From Deltaproteobacteria bacterium (GTDB lineage: Bacteria; Desulfobacterota; Desulfomonilia; UBA1062), in contig QMLJ01000084.1 in the NCBI GenBank assembly GCA_003643935.1, forward strand, positions 1-6,128: a DNA stretch of 6,128 nucleotides, read 5' to 3'. The notes under the pieces are model-generated. The model saw nothing but the letters and a program-made list of their open reading frames with translations. It searched no databases and was not told where the DNA came from. The position numbers were made by a program, and so were the translations under genes. Shown here one piece after another: positions 5,885 to 6,128 of the stretch. Numbering within the stretch: the first letter of the stretch is position 1; each line of letters begins with the position of its first letter.

Positions 5885-5928
5885 GTCAAGTACTTGTATG
5901 TGGATATGTGCCGGCACACAGTCTTGAC
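5885..5928 (+). promoter_or_regulatory. Palindrome-rich leader of the FmdB-type gene
   Basis: Two perfect palindromes occur here, CAAGTACTTG (5887-5896) and TGTGCCGGCACA (5907-5918), with centres exactly 21 bases (two helix turns) apart. In addition GTCAAG (5885-5890) and CTTGAC (5923-5928) are inverted copies that could close an RNA stem around the second palindrome. The stretch starts at the predicted transcription start, and a T5 run (5940-5944) follows. It could be a pair of operator sites on DNA or a structured leader in RNA. Which one cannot be decided from one sequence. Confidence 0.35.
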
Positions 5929-5960
5929 CTTTTAGGCTCTTTTTGGTAGTGGTTTGAAAC

Positions 5961-6128
5961 ATGCCAATATATGAATTTTATTGCGGGAAGTGTAATACTA
6001 TATATAATTTTTTCTCCAGGACGGTAAACACGGACAAGGTCCCGTATTGCCCCAGATGCAAGGATGTCAAGCTTAAGAGAAAGGTGTCAATATTTGCAAC
6101 CATATCAGGAGACAAGGGAGAGACCCAA
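5961..6128 (+). CDS. FmdB-type zinc-ribbon protein, 5' part
   Basis: The frame opens at 5961 and runs off the window after 56 codons without a stop. The N-terminus Met-Pro-Ile-Tyr-Glu-Phe and the two Cys-x-x-Cys pairs (Cys8/Cys11 and Cys30/Cys33) are the hallmark of FmdB-family zinc ribbons, in which four cysteines hold one zinc. The spacing of 18 residues between the pairs, with Phe-Phe-Ser-Arg-Thr-Val-Asn-Thr-Asp-Lys between them, resembles a longer variant of the family. The role of the family is poorly understood: the name comes from a putative regulator of the amide-utilisation operon in Methylophilus. No clear ribosome binding site precedes the ATG, but the family-typical start fixes it. 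It is transcribed divergently from the symporter unit, and no functional link between them is evident. Confidence 0.87.
   Translation, partial: MPIYEFYCGKCNTIYNFFSRTVNTDKVPYCPRCKDVKLKRKVSIFATISGDKGETQ

Noticed and set aside
5924..5952. Second plus-strand promoter with TTGACC as -35
   Set aside because: The sequence 17 bases further (TAGTGG) is a poor -10 box, and the start would fall almost on the ATG.

Overview
The window looks like chromosomal DNA from a diderm (Gram-negative-type) bacterium of moderate GC content. The evidence is a periplasmic LolA-fold protein with a signal peptide, an RND-type inner-membrane exporter, and a sodium symporter with a small membrane partner. The FmdB-type zinc-ribbon variant and the LolA-like/RND pair would suit a Nitrospirota- or Desulfobacterota-like lineage. 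That placement is a guess from protein style, and no marker gene is present.

Layout from the right edge: a divergent intergenic region (5790-5960) separates a partial plus-strand FmdB-type zinc-ribbon gene (5961 to the edge) from a minus-strand block. The block begins with a 58-residue single-helix acidic-tailed protein (5613-5789), followed 30 bases later by a 535-residue sodium:solute symporter (3975-5582). A strong hairpin lies just after the symporter stop. A separate, good sigma70-like promoter (3885-3913) then opens a second minus-strand transcription unit: an 826-residue RND/MMPL exporter (1304-3784) and, 27 bases on, a 266-residue secreted LolA-like protein (476-1276).

The two minus-strand units are probably functionally separate. 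The first takes a small solute in with sodium, the substrate being unreadable from sequence. The second probably extracts a hydrophobic or lipid-like molecule from the inner membrane and passes it to a periplasmic carrier, by analogy with other RND/LolA-fold pairs.

The left 480 bases hold no credible gene. Their main content is a striking mosaic of degenerate seven-base words, read best on the minus strand (GGTATAR, GGCGYCR and GGACAAR types). It keeps seven-base register over long stretches and is broken by a recurring 12-base A6-containing linker. The array begins at the stop codon of the LolA-like gene and is the most unusual structure in the window. Secondary points of interest are the asymmetric RND proton-relay residues, two extra C-terminal helices on the RND protein, and palindromes in the divergent promoter region.
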